The notes: generated from the letters alone by a model not told the origin. DNA of 64,000 nt from Polyangium mundeleinium (GCF_028369105.1 NZ_JAQNDO010000001.1:868001-932000), one strand, 5' to 3'. Shown: positions 33,725-43,124, counted from the stretch's first letter. Program-made: numbers and translations.

Positions 33725-36700
33725 ATGCAATCTCGATCCGTTCCATTCACGCGCGCCGTGCGCCAAAGGCTCCGCGGCGCGACGATCGGCTGGTTTTGTC
33801 ACGGCCTGATCCTCGCCGCGCTTGCAGGGTGTAGCAGCGAAGCGAGCAACGCGGGCCCGCAGGAGAACGCGGGCGCGACGGCGCCGGCTGCAGCCGCGAC
33901 AAACCAGACCGAGGCGATCGACCTCGACACGGTCATGCGGCGGACGCACTTCGGGTATCGCGCCGAGGGCGGCGTATTCTCGGCGGGGCACGCGACGTAC
34001 GCCGTCAAGGCGAGCCCCGAGGCGCTCACGGTGTGGCCGAGCGAGAGTGACCTCGCCGCGCCGGAGGAGGGCGCGACGGCGCCGTTCGTCGCGTCGCTGG
34101 AGAGCATCACCCGCGGCGGAAGGTCGATCGCGGAGGGGCGCTCCGGAAAGGCCGCGGTCCGGCCCGACGCGAGCCTCGGCATCCAGCGCGGCGCCGTGGT
34201 CGAGCACCTCGAAAACGACGAAGAGGGCGTCGAGCAGAGCTTTGAGTTCGCCGAGCGTCCGGCGGGCGAGGGCGATCTCGAGGTCAAGATCGCAGTGACG
34301 GGCGAGGCGTTCCTCGGCGAGACCGAGGGCGGCTTGCACTTCGCGGATCCCGCGACAGGGCTCGGCGTGCGGTACGGCGTGGCCACGTGGGTCGACGCGA
34401 ACGGCGTGCGCACCCACATCGACGCGGATTTCGTGGACGGGCGCATCGTGCTGCGCGTGCCTGCGTCGGTGCTCGACGCGAGCGCGTATCCGGCTGTGCT
34501 CGATCCCGTGATCGGGCCCGAGATCGCGATCGACACGCCGGCGTATGCGGCGGCGAACCGACTCCAGTACGATACCGTGGTCTCGTTCGCGGGCGGCACC
34601 TTCCTCGTCGTCTGGACGGACGAGCGTTATCAGGGCACGGCGGACGTGTACGGCGTACGCGTGTCGCAGGCTGGCACCGTGCTCGATACGTCGGGCATCC
34701 CGATCGCGGTCGCGAAGTCCACCCAATCGCAGCCGGCCGTGGCGAACAACGGCACGGATTGGATGGTCGTCTGGGTCGACAGCCGGAACAACGCGGACGA
34801 CATCTACGCCGCGCGCGTCACCGCGGCCGGTGTCTTGCAGGATCCGAACGGGATCGCTGTCACGAGCGGCGGCGGCAAGAGCTACCCGTCGATCGCATTC
34901 GACGGCACGAACTACTTCGTCGTGCACACGCTCTCGAACCAGATTCGCGGCAACTTCGTGGGGACGAACGGCACGGTGAACTCATCGACCGTGGCCATCG
35001 CGCAGCCGTCGTACAGTCCGAACGACACGGTGGTCTCCTGGAACGGCACGAACTACCTCGTCGCGTTCAACACCTACACGGGGGCGACCTATTACCGCGT
35101 TGCCGCGCGGCGCGTATCTCCGGCCGGCACCGTGCTCGACGCGAGTGACATCGTCGCCTGCAACGGCTCGTCGGTTTGCCCCTACTCGCAGCTCGGGATC
35201 GCGTCGGATGGGGTGAACTGGCTGCTCGCGTGGGACAACTACAGCAGCGCGAACAGCATCTTTGGCCAGCGCATCTCGTCGGCCGGCGCGCCCATGGACG
35301 CGGGGAACGGCTTCACCATCGGCAACGGCGTCGCTTCGACCGACCCCATGAAGGTCACCGTCACCTTCGCGGGCAACGGCTATGGCGTGTTCTGGGACGA
35401 TTCGAACCAGGTCTATGGCGCTCGCGTGAGCTCGGGCGGCGCGGTGCTCGTCTCGGCCACGCCGCTGACGAACGAGATGGGCACCCGCAGCTCCGTCGGG
35501 GCGGCGCACGACGGGACGAATTTCTACGCGGCCTTCAGCGATACGCGCGGCGTCGCAGGGAACAACCTGGACGACATCTACGGGCTCCGCTTGTCGAACG
35601 CGCTCGTCAAGATCGACGCCACGAGCACGTTGCTCTCCCGCGCGGCGAACGATGAGCGTTCTCCGCGCGCCGCCTTCAACGGGACGAACTGGCTCGTCGT
35701 CTGGGAAGACGCGCGCCCAGGATCCACGAACGACATCTGGGGCGCGCGCCTCTCCAGCACGGGCGCCGTGCTCGATGCTGCGGGCTTCGCGATCTCGGAG
35801 GGGACGAACTCGCAGTTCGTGCCTGTGGTCGCGGCGAACGGCGTCGACTGGCTCGTCGCTTGGCAGGACCGGCGTAATGGCAGCAGCAACGACGACATCT
35901 TTGCCGCGCGCGTCTCCAGTACCGGCGCCGTGCTCGACGCCGGCGGCATCCCAGTGAACACGGCGGCCGGCCACCAGACGAACCCCGCCGTCGCCGCGGA
36001 CGGGACGAACTGGCTCGTCACGTGGCGCGACGCCACGAGCACGGAGATCTTCGCGGCTCGCGTCGCGCCGTCATCGAACGTGCTCGATCCCGCGGGCATC
36101 AAGCTCTCGACCGGCGGCGGCTCGCTGCCCGCGATCGCGTACAACGGCACGAACTACCTCGTCGCTTGGACCAAGCCGACGAACGCGAACGACATCTTCG
36201 CCTCGCGCGTGACGCCCGCCGGCGCGGTCCTCGACGCGGGCGCGCTCGCGATCCCCGTGTCGGCTGTCGTGGGCGCGGCGGAGACGAACGCCTCGGTCGC
36301 GTCGAACGGGGTGGACTGGTTCGTCGCCTGGAACGACGTCTCCGACGTGCGCGGCGCCCGCGTCAACGCCGCGGGCACGGTGCTCGACGTCGTAGGTATC
36401 AGCGTGAGCAGCGCGGCGAACACCCAGAACTTCCCCGCCACAGCTTGGGACGGCACGCAGTACTGGGTCGTTTGGCAGGACGATCGTACGATCGTGAACT
36501 ATCAAGACGTCTACGGCGCGCGCATCTCGAGCAGCGGCACGAACAAGGATCCGAGCGGGTTCGTCGTGGCGAACGACGCGCTCCAGCTCGAGCTCCGGCC
36601 GCAGCTCGCGGCGGGCAAGTCGCAGGAGGTCCTCGGAGTGTACTACCGGTTCGATCCGCAGCAGCCGTACGGCTCGGAGCGGGCCCGCGCGCGTGTCCTC

Positions 36701-38431
36701 TCGGACGCCTCGCCGGGCGCGAACGGCGTGGCGTGCTCGGTCGGCGGGCAATGCGTGAGCGGCTTCTGCGTGGACGGCGTCTGCTGCGACGCGGCCTGCA
36801 CGAGCACCTGCCAGGCGTGCTCCGCGGCGAAGAAGGGCGCGGGCACCGACGGCGTCTGCGGCCCGATCAAGGTCGACACCGATCCGGACAACGAGTGCTC
36901 CGACCAGGGCGCGAGCTCGTGCGGCACGAACGGGAGCTGCAACGGCGCGGCCGCGTGCAAGCTCTACGCTTCGGGCACGAGCTGCGGCGCGACCTGCAAT
37001 GGCGGCGCGCTCCAGCCGCAGACCTGCGACGGCGCCGGGACGTGCGCGGCGAGCGGCATGCCGACGAACTGCGCGCCGTACGCGTGCGCCGGAAACATGT
37101 GCAAGTCGTCGTGCACGACGGGCGCGGATTGCGCGTCCGGCTTCTCGTGCGTCAACGGCGCGTGCGTGGGCCTGCTTGGCAACGGCGAGTCGTGCACGGC
37201 GAACTCCGATTGCCAGTCGGGGAGCTGCGTCGACGGCGTCTGCTGCAACACGGCGTGCGGCGGCCTTTGCCAGGCGTGCACCGTGTCGAAAAAGGGCAAC
37301 GGTACGGACGGCGTGTGCGGGCCGATCGCCCTCGGCGTCGATCCGGACAACGAGTGCGCGACGCAGGCGGCGTCGAGCTGCGGACAAACGGGCGTTTGCA
37401 ATGGCACGGGTGCCTGCCAGCTCCACCCGCAGGGCACCTCCTGCGGGGTGAGCACCTGCCAGGGTAGCGTGGTCACGGGCCAGATCTGCAATGGGTCGGG
37501 CCAGTGCGTGAATGACGCGATGGGGCAGGACTGCGCGCCGTACGTCTGCTCGGCTGGCACGTGCAAGAACCCCTGCACGAACAGCAACGAATGCTTGCCG
37601 GGCAACGTCTGCACGGCGGGCGCTTGCAAGCCGGCGGGCTCGCCGGGCACGCCTTGTGCGAATGCGTCGGAGTGCGGCTCGGGCTTCTGCGTCGACGGCG
37701 TGTGCTGCGACGCGGCGTGCAACGGCGGCTGCGTGGCTTGCTCCACGGCGAAGAAGGGCCAGGGCGCGGACGGCACGTGTGGCCCGATCAAGAACGGCAC
37801 GGATCCGGACAACGAGTGCGCGGCCCAGGTGCCCTCGACCTGCGGCCAGAATGGCCAGTGCAATGGCAATGGCGCGTGCGCGCTCCACGCGAGCGGCACG
37901 GAATGCGCACCGGGCAAGTGCACGGGAACCTTGCAGACGAACCCGTCCCAGTGCGACGGCAGCGGGACGTGCGTCGTCGGCACGGAGACGCAGTGCGTGC
38001 CCGGGTATGCGTGCGACGGGACGAAGTGCGCCACGAGCTGCACGGACGACAGCATGTGCGCCCCGGCGTACGAGTGTGATCCGGCCATGCAGTGGTGTGT
38101 GCCCTCCATGGGCGCGGGCGGCAATGGCGGTGCTGGTGGTGCCGGTGGCAATGGTGGCGCCGGTGGCGCGGGCGGCAATGGCGGCGCTGGTGGTGCGGGT
38201 GGCAATGGCGGCGCCGGTGGTGCGGGTGGCAATGGTGGCGCCGGTGGTGCCGGTGGTGCCGGCGGCGCGGGTGGCAATGGCGGCGCCGGTGGCAGCGCGG
38301 GCGGCGGACAAACGACCGACAGCGGCGGCTGCGGCTGCCGGACGGCGCCGGAATCGTCCACGGCCGGCGGCATGGGCGCCCTGATTGTCGTGGCGGCCTT
38401 CGGGCTGCGCCGTCGCCGTCGGTCGGCCTGA
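33725..38431 (+). CDS. Giant repetitive surface lipoprotein with MYXO-CTERM tail
   Basis: This 1568-aa protein starts with a lipoprotein signal (LILAALAGC, Cys36). Residues about 265-980 hold roughly a dozen repeats of about 50-60 residues with a core like 'NGTNWLVVWEDAR...DIWGARLSSTGAVLD', a beta-propeller-type pattern. Residues about 1000-1450 hold three Cys-rich modules of about 145 residues, each containing 'SGFCVDGVCCDAAC' and 'DPDNEC'-like motifs. A Gly/Ala/Asn linker (9-residue units) and a tail of GGCGCR, membrane helix and RRRRR follow. I chose the ATG at 33725 for its GGGAAGC site; an ATG at 33689 is in frame. It carries two membrane-attachment signals, an N-terminal lipid and a C-terminal sorting tail, which is unusual. 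Confidence 0.9.
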   Translation: MQSRSVPFTRAVRQRLRGATIGWFCHGLILAALAGCSSEASNAGPQENAGATAPAAAATNQTEAIDLDTVMRRTHFGYRAEGGVFSAGHATYAVKASPEALTVWPSESDLAAPEEGATAPFVASLESITRGGRSIAEGRSGKAAVRPDASLGIQRGAVVEHLENDEEGVEQSFEFAERPAGEGDLEVKIAVTGEAFLGETEGGLHFADPATGLGVRYGVATWVDANGVRTHIDADFVDGRIVLRVPASVLDASAYPAVLDPVIGPEIAIDTPAYAAANRLQYDTVVSFAGGTFLVVWTDERYQGTADVYGVRVSQAGTVLDTSGIPIAVAKSTQSQPAVANNGTDWMVVWVDSRNNADDIYAARVTAAGVLQDPNGIAVTSGGGKSYPSIAFDGTNYFVVHTLSNQIRGNFVGTNGTVNSSTVAIAQPSYSPNDTVVSWNGTNYLVAFNTYTGATYYRVAARRVSPAGTVLDASDIVACNGSSVCPYSQLGIASDGVNWLLAWDNYSSANSIFGQRISSAGAPMDAGNGFTIGNGVASTDPMKVTVTFAGNGYGVFWDDSNQVYGARVSSGGAVLVSATPLTNEMGTRSSVGAAHDGTNFYAAFSDTRGVAGNNLDDIYGLRLSNALVKIDATSTLLSRAANDERSPRAAFNGTNWLVVWEDARPGSTNDIWGARLSSTGAVLDAAGFAISEGTNSQFVPVVAANGVDWLVAWQDRRNGSSNDDIFAARVSSTGAVLDAGGIPVNTAAGHQTNPAVAADGTNWLVTWRDATSTEIFAARVAPSSNVLDPAGIKLSTGGGSLPAIAYNGTNYLVAWTKPTNANDIFASRVTPAGAVLDAGALAIPVSAVVGAAETNASVASNGVDWFVAWNDVSDVRGARVNAAGTVLDVVGISVSSAANTQNFPATAWDGTQYWVVWQDDRTIVNYQDVYGARISSSGTNKDPSGFVVANDALQLELRPQLAAGKSQEVLGVYYRFDPQQPYGSERARARVLSDASPGANGVACSVGGQCVSGFCVDGVCCDAACTSTCQACSAAKKGAGTDGVCGPIKVDTDPDNECSDQGASSCGTNGSCNGAAACKLYASGTSCGATCNGGALQPQTCDGAGTCAASGMPTNCAPYACAGNMCKSSCTTGADCASGFSCVNGACVGLLGNGESCTANSDCQSGSCVDGVCCNTACGGLCQACTVSKKGNGTDGVCGPIALGVDPDNECATQAASSCGQTGVCNGTGACQLHPQGTSCGVSTCQGSVVTGQICNGSGQCVNDAMGQDCAPYVCSAGTCKNPCTNSNECLPGNVCTAGACKPAGSPGTPCANASECGSGFCVDGVCCDAACNGGCVACSTAKKGQGADGTCGPIKNGTDPDNECAAQVPSTCGQNGQCNGNGACALHASGTECAPGKCTGTLQTNPSQCDGSGTCVVGTETQCVPGYACDGTKCATSCTDDSMCAPAYECDPAMQWCVPSMGAGGNGGAGGAGGNGGAGGAGGNGGAGGAGGNGGAGGAGGNGGAGGAGGAGGAGGNGGAGGSAGGGQTTDSGGCGCRTAPESSTAGGMGALIVVAAFGLRRRRRSA
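38108..38310 (+). repeat. 27-bp coding tandem repeat (Gly/Ala/Asn linker)
   Basis: Seven or so copies of a 27-base unit encode GAGGAGGNG within the giant surface lipoprotein. Copies differ mainly at third positions and in one three-residue expansion near 38247-38270. The tract is a candidate for slippage-driven length variation between strains. Confidence 0.7.
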
Positions 38432-38457
38432 TTCTCTCCCTCTCGTTTTCCCTCCCC

Positions 38458-38481
38458 GCCGCGCCCTGACCGGGGCGCGGC
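38458..38481 (+). terminator. Hairpin after the giant surface protein gene
   Basis: GCCGCGCCC and GGGCGCGGC form a perfect 9-bp stem around TGACCG. It starts 27 bases past the stop and is preceded by a pyrimidine-rich run. No T-tract follows, as is common in very GC-rich genomes. Confidence 0.5.
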
Positions 38482-38549
38482 ATCCCCCAGCCGAACCGGA
38501 ACCCGAGGTCCCGCCCGACCCGATCGTCGCGATCTTTTGTTCCTCACGA

Positions 38550-38584
38550 GTAACATTAGGTAACATCCGACCACCTTGGGTAAC
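38550..38584 (+). promoter_or_regulatory. Phased GTAAC direct repeats at the regulator start
   Basis: GTAACAT occurs at 38550-38556 and 38560-38566, and GTAAC again at 38580-38584. Starts are 10 and 20 bases apart, so all three face the same side of the helix. This fits an operator for a winged or excisionase-type HTH protein such as the adjacent gene product. The third copy would fall inside the gene if translation began at the TTG at 38576. Confidence 0.55.
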
Positions 38585-39463
38585 GACGCACCTCCCCGAC
38601 GGCCTACAGCCTTGCTCACGACCCACGAGGTCGCGGCGCTGCTTCGCGTGCATCCGAAGCACGTCTACCGTCTCCTCAAACGAGGGCTTCCCGCGCGCCG
38701 CGTCGGCGACGAGTGGCGTTACGACGAGGCCGACGTGCTCGCATGGAGCCGGGGCGCGCCTGTCGCCGCGTCGGCGGAGGCGCCCGAGACCTCACCTCCG
38801 CCCCTGCTCGCGGCGAACGGAGATCTCGCGATCGAGGCCTTGTTCGACGAGGCCCGTGATCGAGCCGCCCCGCTCGTAGGCCTCATCCTCGCCGATCATG
38901 CGACCGGCCTCGTACGGCTGGAGCGTGGCGCCGTGCTCGGCGCGGGCTGCCACGGGGACCATGTTCCTGCGTCGCTCGGGGGGGAGAAGCTCGCATGGAT
39001 CCACCTCGCCGTCCGTGAGCTCGGGCTCGCGCATCGCAAGGGCCTGCGGTTGCGCAGGCTCTCCAGCATCGCGGGGCGCAGGCTCGCGTCGCGGCCGCGG
39101 ACCGCGGGCATTCGCCACCATATCGACGAGGCTTTGTCCCGCGAGGGGGTCGAGCCCGAGCGCGCCTATGCGCACGCCGAGGAATATCGCTCCCACAGGG
39201 ACGCGGTCATGGCCGTCGCACGTGGGGACGCCGAGGTCGCGCTCGCCTCCCGCGCGTGGGCCGCGCACGCCGGGCTCGGGTTCACGCCCGTCGTGACGGA
39301 GGCGTATGGCCTCGTGTTTCGCGCCGAGCACCTCGGCGACCCCCGCGTCCTCGCGCTCTGCGAGCTCGTCCAGAGCGGGAAATTCCGCGCGCGGCTCGCT
39401 TGCCACGCGGGGTACGACGCGACGAGCGCTGGGCATCTGCAGTTTGGAAGGAGTATCGCTTGA
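38576..39463 (+). CDS. HTH/periplasmic-binding-fold one-component regulator
   Basis: This protein of up to 295 aa has an excisionase/MerR-like HTH ('LLTTHEVAALLRVHPKHVYR', then 'GLPARRVGDEWRYDEADVLAW', residues about 13-58). A PBP-like domain of the kind found in molybdate-type regulators follows (about 95-290, 'VGLILADHATGLVRLERGAV', 'HVPASLGGEKLAWIHLAVRELG', quoted in parts, 'DAVMAVARGDAEVALASRAWAAHAGLGF' region, 'VTEAYGLVF'). Such proteins sense a small ligand directly. The start is uncertain: TTG at 38576 or TTG at 38612, neither with a clear ribosome site. It heads a seven-gene operon; its stop overlaps the start of the next gene. Confidence 0.85.
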   Translation: MGNDAPPRRPTALLTTHEVAALLRVHPKHVYRLLKRGLPARRVGDEWRYDEADVLAWSRGAPVAASAEAPETSPPPLLAANGDLAIEALFDEARDRAAPLVGLILADHATGLVRLERGAVLGAGCHGDHVPASLGGEKLAWIHLAVRELGLAHRKGLRLRRLSSIAGRRLASRPRTAGIRHHIDEALSREGVEPERAYAHAEEYRSHRDAVMAVARGDAEVALASRAWAAHAGLGFTPVVTEAYGLVFRAEHLGDPRVLALCELVQSGKFRARLACHAGYDATSAGHLQFGRSIA

Positions 39464-40659
39464 AATTGATCCGACAAACCATGATGTTGGGAGCGCTCGC
39501 GGCGCTCCTTTCCCCGCGCGCGGCGCTCGCCCTGGATTGCAGCGCTTTGCCAAACCCTGTCTACATCCAGAGCGGGGACACGCAGGAGCCGCTCCTCAAG
39601 GGGCTCGGCCAGAAGCTCCGCGCCTCGCAGACGACCCCGATGACGCTCATCTACCAGACGAGCGGCTCGTGCACGAACATCGAAGCGATGTACCAGGGCA
39701 CGAAGCTCGCGACGAATCCGCGTTACATCCCCTCGGCCGCCGAGGATCCGACGTGGGACCCGAGCAAGCCCGCGCCTCAGTGCACGATTGATCCGAACGG
39801 TGTCCCCCTCGACCTCGCCATCTCGGCGCTCTTCGTGAGCTCCTGCGATCCCTCGCCGCCGCCCGCCGGGATCGGCCTGTTCCAGGGGCCCGTGCAGCCG
39901 TATGTCTTCATCGTCCCGGAGGCGAGCTCGCAGCGCGCCATCACAGCGGAGGAGGCGTATTTCGTTTTCGGCTTCGGCGCGCAGGGGAAGGTCGAGCCCT
40001 GGACGGACGAGTCGCTCTATTTCATCCGCACGACGACAAAGAGCACGCTGCTCACGATGGCTGCGGCCATCGGCGTGCCAGGGGCGAAATGGAAAGGGGC
40101 GATGCTCGACAAATCCTCCGAGGTCTTGAACGGCGTCGCCACCTCGCCGAGCCCCGAGAAGACGATCGGCATCCTCGGCGCCGAGATTTACGACGGCAAC
40201 CGGGACAAGGTCGAAGCGCTCGCGTTCCAGGCGTTCAAGCAGAAACACGCCTATTACCCCGACTCCACGGCGACCTCCTTCGACAAACGCAACGTGCGGG
40301 ACGGTCATTACACGATCTGGTCCCCCACGGTGTATCTCGCGCACGTCGACGCGCAGGGGACCGTGACGAACGCGCGCGTTCGTTCCCTCGTCGACATGAT
40401 CCTCGCGAAGACCGTCACTCCCGCGCCGGATTTCGATCCGCTCGACATCGTCATCTCGAAGGGGCTCGTCCCCGATTGCGCAATGACGGTCACGCGGTCC
40501 TTCGAGGGCGGTGACCTCTCGCTCTATAGCCCGCCCGAGCCGTGTGGCTGCTTTTTCGAGAGCCGCGTGGGACAACCCAGCGCGACGTGCACGACATGCG
40601 GCGGGGATGGCGAATGTGGCGGTGGCAAGTGCCGGCACGGCTTCTGCGAGGCGAAATGA
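39460..40659 (+). CDS. Exported PstS-like substrate-binding protein with Cys-rich tail
   Basis: This 399-aa protein starts at a TTG that overlaps the preceding TGA (TTGA), with AAGGAG 7 bases before. It has a signal peptide ('MMLGALAALLSPRAALA') and a phosphate-binding-protein-like fold: 'YIQSGDTQEPLLKGLGQKL' and 'TLIYQTSGSCTNIEAMYQG' recall the PstS anion-binding loops. The last 45 residues are Cys-rich ('PCGCFFES', 'CTTCGGDGECGGGKCRHGFC'). No ABC permease or ATPase is nearby, so it may deliver ligand to the porin/TonB proteins encoded downstream or serve in sensing. Ligand unknown; an oxyanion is plausible by family. Confidence 0.85.
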   Translation: MKLIRQTMMLGALAALLSPRAALALDCSALPNPVYIQSGDTQEPLLKGLGQKLRASQTTPMTLIYQTSGSCTNIEAMYQGTKLATNPRYIPSAAEDPTWDPSKPAPQCTIDPNGVPLDLAISALFVSSCDPSPPPAGIGLFQGPVQPYVFIVPEASSQRAITAEEAYFVFGFGAQGKVEPWTDESLYFIRTTTKSTLLTMAAAIGVPGAKWKGAMLDKSSEVLNGVATSPSPEKTIGILGAEIYDGNRDKVEALAFQAFKQKHAYYPDSTATSFDKRNVRDGHYTIWSPTVYLAHVDAQGTVTNARVRSLVDMILAKTVTPAPDFDPLDIVISKGLVPDCAMTVTRSFEGGDLSLYSPPEPCGCFFESRVGQPSATCTTCGGDGECGGGKCRHGFCEAK

Positions 40660-40937
40660 ACACGCGATACTTCTTCAAGGGTCTTTTCGTCCTCGTCCTG
40701 CTCGCGAGCGCGTGCGGCGAGGAGAATCCGCCGGCAAACCCCTCGGGTAGCTCGTCGAGCAGCGGCGCGGGCGGCATGGGCGGAGCTGGCGGAGCCGGCG
40801 GGAGCGGGCCCGGATGTTTCTCCGACCCCACGAGCCACGTGGAGATCATCAACGCCTGCACCGACGCGGAGAAGGTGGACAAGGTCGTGAACCTGCCGCT
40901 CCTGAATGCCGATGGCTCGCTCCCACCGCTGCCCTGA
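40656..40937 (+). CDS. Small Gly/Ser-linker lipoprotein
   Basis: This 93-aa protein has a lipobox (LASAC, Cys20), a Ser/Gly linker ('SGSSSSSGAGGMGGAGGAGG') and a short C-terminal segment with two Cys ('GCFSDPTSHVEIINACTDAEKVDK'; quoted in part as 'HVEIINACTDAEKVDK'). The ATG overlaps the stop of the binding-protein gene by ATGA. No family recognised. Such lipoproteins in TonB-type operons often help the receptor or binding protein; here this is only inference. The next gene starts 32 bases inside it. Confidence 0.8.
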   Translation: MNTRYFFKGLFVLVLLASACGEENPPANPSGSSSSSGAGGMGGAGGAGGSGPGCFSDPTSHVEIINACTDAEKVDKVVNLPLLNADGSLPPLP

Positions 40938-42240
40938 CCGGGCATTTCGGCGGCTCGTCGTGCTCGCGAGCCTGCTCGCCGGGAGCGCGATCGGGTCTGC
41001 GCGGGCCGAGACCAAGCCCAAGCCACCCGAGCCCCCCGTGCGCCTCCGCCTCTCGGGCTATGTGCAGGCCGACGCTGTGGCGTATCGGCAATCGTCGCAA
41101 GACGAAATCAACCCGGCGACCGGCGCGCCGCTCAACGAGGATCGATTCACGATCACGCGGGCGCGCCTCCGCGCCGATGTGAGCGCGCACATCGTGAGCG
41201 GCGCGCTCGAGCTCGACGCAAACACCGTGGAGGGGCCCGCCGCGCGTGTCATCGAGGCCGAGGTCTCGGCGCGCTGGCAAGGCGCGAATGCCGAGGCGCC
41301 GCCCTACGTCATGGCCACGCTCGGCCTCTTCAAAATTCCTTTTGGCGTCGAAGGACCGGAGCGTGAGCGGAGCCGCCTCTTCCTCGAACGAACCACGACG
41401 AGCCGCGCGCTGTTTCCGGGCAACTATGACCTCGGCCTGCGCCTCTCCGGCGGGTATCGTGTCCTCCGGTATGCCGTGGCCCTCATGAACGGCGAGCCGG
41501 TCGGGCAGGTGTTTTTCCCGGCGCGGGATCCGAACGGAGGCAAGGACGTCCTCGGTCGCATCGGCGTCGATACGAGGCCGCTCGCGAGGCTGCGCGTGCA
41601 GGGCGGGTTTTCCGCCCTTTCCGGCACGGGGCTACACCGGGGCACGCCGAGCACGAAGGACGTACTCGTGTGGCGCGACGAGAACGAGAATGGCCTTGTG
41701 GAGGGGACCGAGATCCGCGCGATTCCGGGGACCGCGGCCACGCCGTCCGAGAACTTTGACCGCTTCGCGCTCGGCGCCGACCTGCGCGTCACGGCGAAGC
41801 TGCCCGTCGTCGGCGAATCGTGCCTCTTCGGAGAAATCGTGCGCGCGCAAAACATCGATCGTGGCGTCGAGCCTGCCGACCCGATCGGCGCAGGCCGTGA
41901 TCTCCGAGAACTCGGCTTTCACGTCGGAATCACCCAGGAGCTCAGCCGATATGTGATGATTGGCGTGCGTTACGATCGGTACAACCCCGACCAGGACGCG
42001 AGCGAGCAACGCGGCAAGGACCTCGTGCCCCGCGACAGCACGTACTCCACCGTCTCCATCGCCGCTGCGCTCCGGTACACGCCCCCAACGCGGACGTTCG
42101 CCCGTGACAACCCCTTTCCCGCCCTGCGCGTCGTCCTTGAATACGATCACCGGAACAACGCGCTCGGCCGCACCGCGGGCGGTCTGCCGACCACGCTCGG
42201 GGACGACTCGTTCGCGATTCGCGGGGAGGTGTCGTTTTGA
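40906..42240 (+). CDS. Outer-membrane porin of the OprO/OprP type
   Basis: This 444-aa protein has a signal peptide ('LVVLASLLAGSAIGSARA') and a beta-barrel pattern. Strand-like segments include 'RLRLSGYVQADAVAYRQSSQ', 'FTITRARLRADVSAHIVSGA', 'MATLGLFKIPFGVEGPERER' and 'VMIGVRYDRYNPD', ending in the terminal Phe (VSF) typical of outer-membrane proteins. 'GLFKIPFG' and 'RARL' are characteristic of the phosphate/polyphosphate-selective porins O and P. The gene starts at ATG 40906 (or 40912), overlapping the lipoprotein gene by 32 bases, and its stop overlaps the next start by TTGA. It probably lets anions cross the outer membrane. Confidence 0.85.
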   Translation: MPMARSHRCPDRAFRRLVVLASLLAGSAIGSARAETKPKPPEPPVRLRLSGYVQADAVAYRQSSQDEINPATGAPLNEDRFTITRARLRADVSAHIVSGALELDANTVEGPAARVIEAEVSARWQGANAEAPPYVMATLGLFKIPFGVEGPERERSRLFLERTTTSRALFPGNYDLGLRLSGGYRVLRYAVALMNGEPVGQVFFPARDPNGGKDVLGRIGVDTRPLARLRVQGGFSALSGTGLHRGTPSTKDVLVWRDENENGLVEGTEIRAIPGTAATPSENFDRFALGADLRVTAKLPVVGESCLFGEIVRAQNIDRGVEPADPIGAGRDLRELGFHVGITQELSRYVMIGVRYDRYNPDQDASEQRGKDLVPRDSTYSTVSIAAALRYTPPTRTFARDNPFPALRVVLEYDHRNNALGRTAGGLPTTLGDDSFAIRGEVSF

Positions 42241-43124
42241 GGCGGCCTGCGCTCTTGCTTATGTTTTCGGTATTCACCGGCTGCGGCGGCGTATCGTCCG
42301 ATCCGGGGCTCTTTGCGGACATGCGTGTCGCGCCCGGCGTGTACGTGAAGGGGCCGATGCCGCAGGAGAATGGCGGGCCCGGCGTCGTCGCCGTGGACCT
42401 CGGCACGAATCGCGTGCGAACGGGGCAGATCGACAAACCCATGCGGGGGGCCCTCGCGCCGGATGCGACCGCGGTCGCGCTCGGCCTCTCCGGGGATGCA
42501 GGATACTGGATCGTCCCTGCGGGCCTGCCCGACGTGCAATCGCCGGCATTTCCCACCTTCGACGTATCGCTTTCGTTTTCGCCCGACATGCGCGCGGGGT
42601 CGTACGAGCTCCTCGTGCACGCCGTCGATGTGGATGGGCATTTCGGCACCACGAGCCGTCATGCGCTCGAGGCCACGACCATCACCGCGCCCGAGGGAAA
42701 CCTCGTCGTCTCGCTTCGCTGGGATCGCGAGGCCGACCTCGACCTGCACGTCGTCGATCCGCGCGGGGTCGAGATCTACAAGCGCAACATTAATTCGTAC
42801 GAGTTGCCGCCGTCCGGGCAGCCAGTGAATCCCACGGCGTGGCAGTCCGGCGCGCTCCTCGATTTCGACTCCAATGCGGGATGCGTCATCGACGGCAAGC
42901 GCATGGAAAACGTCATCTGGAAGAACGACCCGCCGCCCGGCCATTACATCGTCCGTGTCGATACGTTTTCCCTTTGCGGCGAGGGCTTCGCGAACTGGTC
43001 GGTGGACGTGCTCCGGAGCGGCGTCTCCCTGGCGCGGTCCGCGGGACAGGGCGGGCCCACGGACGAGGCGATGCCGCACGACAGGGGCGCCGGCGTCCTC
43101 GCGGTGGAGTTCGATCTTCCGTGA
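42237..43124 (+). CDS. DUF2135-like lipoprotein
   Basis: This 295-aa protein starts at TTG 42237 (TTGA overlap, GGGGAGG 8 bases ahead). It has a lipobox (SVFTGC, Cys16), an N-terminal domain of unknown type and a C-terminal beta domain (about residues 155-290). That domain carries 'VVSLRWDREADLDLHVVDPRG' (quoted as 'LRWDREADLDLHVVDPRG'), 'LLDFDSNAGC' and 'PPGHYIVRVDTFS', as in YfaP/DUF2135 domains that bind Ca2+ or other ligands via the W-D-x-D-x-D-L-H motif. It sits between porin and receptor genes and is probably a surface or periplasmic partner of them. Confidence 0.82.
   Translation: MRRPALLLMFSVFTGCGGVSSDPGLFADMRVAPGVYVKGPMPQENGGPGVVAVDLGTNRVRTGQIDKPMRGALAPDATAVALGLSGDAGYWIVPAGLPDVQSPAFPTFDVSLSFSPDMRAGSYELLVHAVDVDGHFGTTSRHALEATTITAPEGNLVVSLRWDREADLDLHVVDPRGVEIYKRNINSYELPPSGQPVNPTAWQSGALLDFDSNAGCVIDGKRMENVIWKNDPPPGHYIVRVDTFSLCGEGFANWSVDVLRSGVSLARSAGQGGPTDEAMPHDRGAGVLAVEFDLP

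Noticed and set aside
33512-34927. Minus-strand open frame opposite the start of the giant gene
   Set aside because: Arg/Asp/His-rich shadow with no family match or ribosome site.
38108-38310. Short regular repeats as a CRISPR array
   Set aside because: They are in-frame Gly/Ala/Asn codons without unique spacers.
36071-38662. Long minus-strand open frame (863 codons) opposite the giant surface gene
   Set aside because: It mirrors the repeat structure of the plus-strand gene, is Ala/Arg-rich without domains, and arises from GC-biased third positions.
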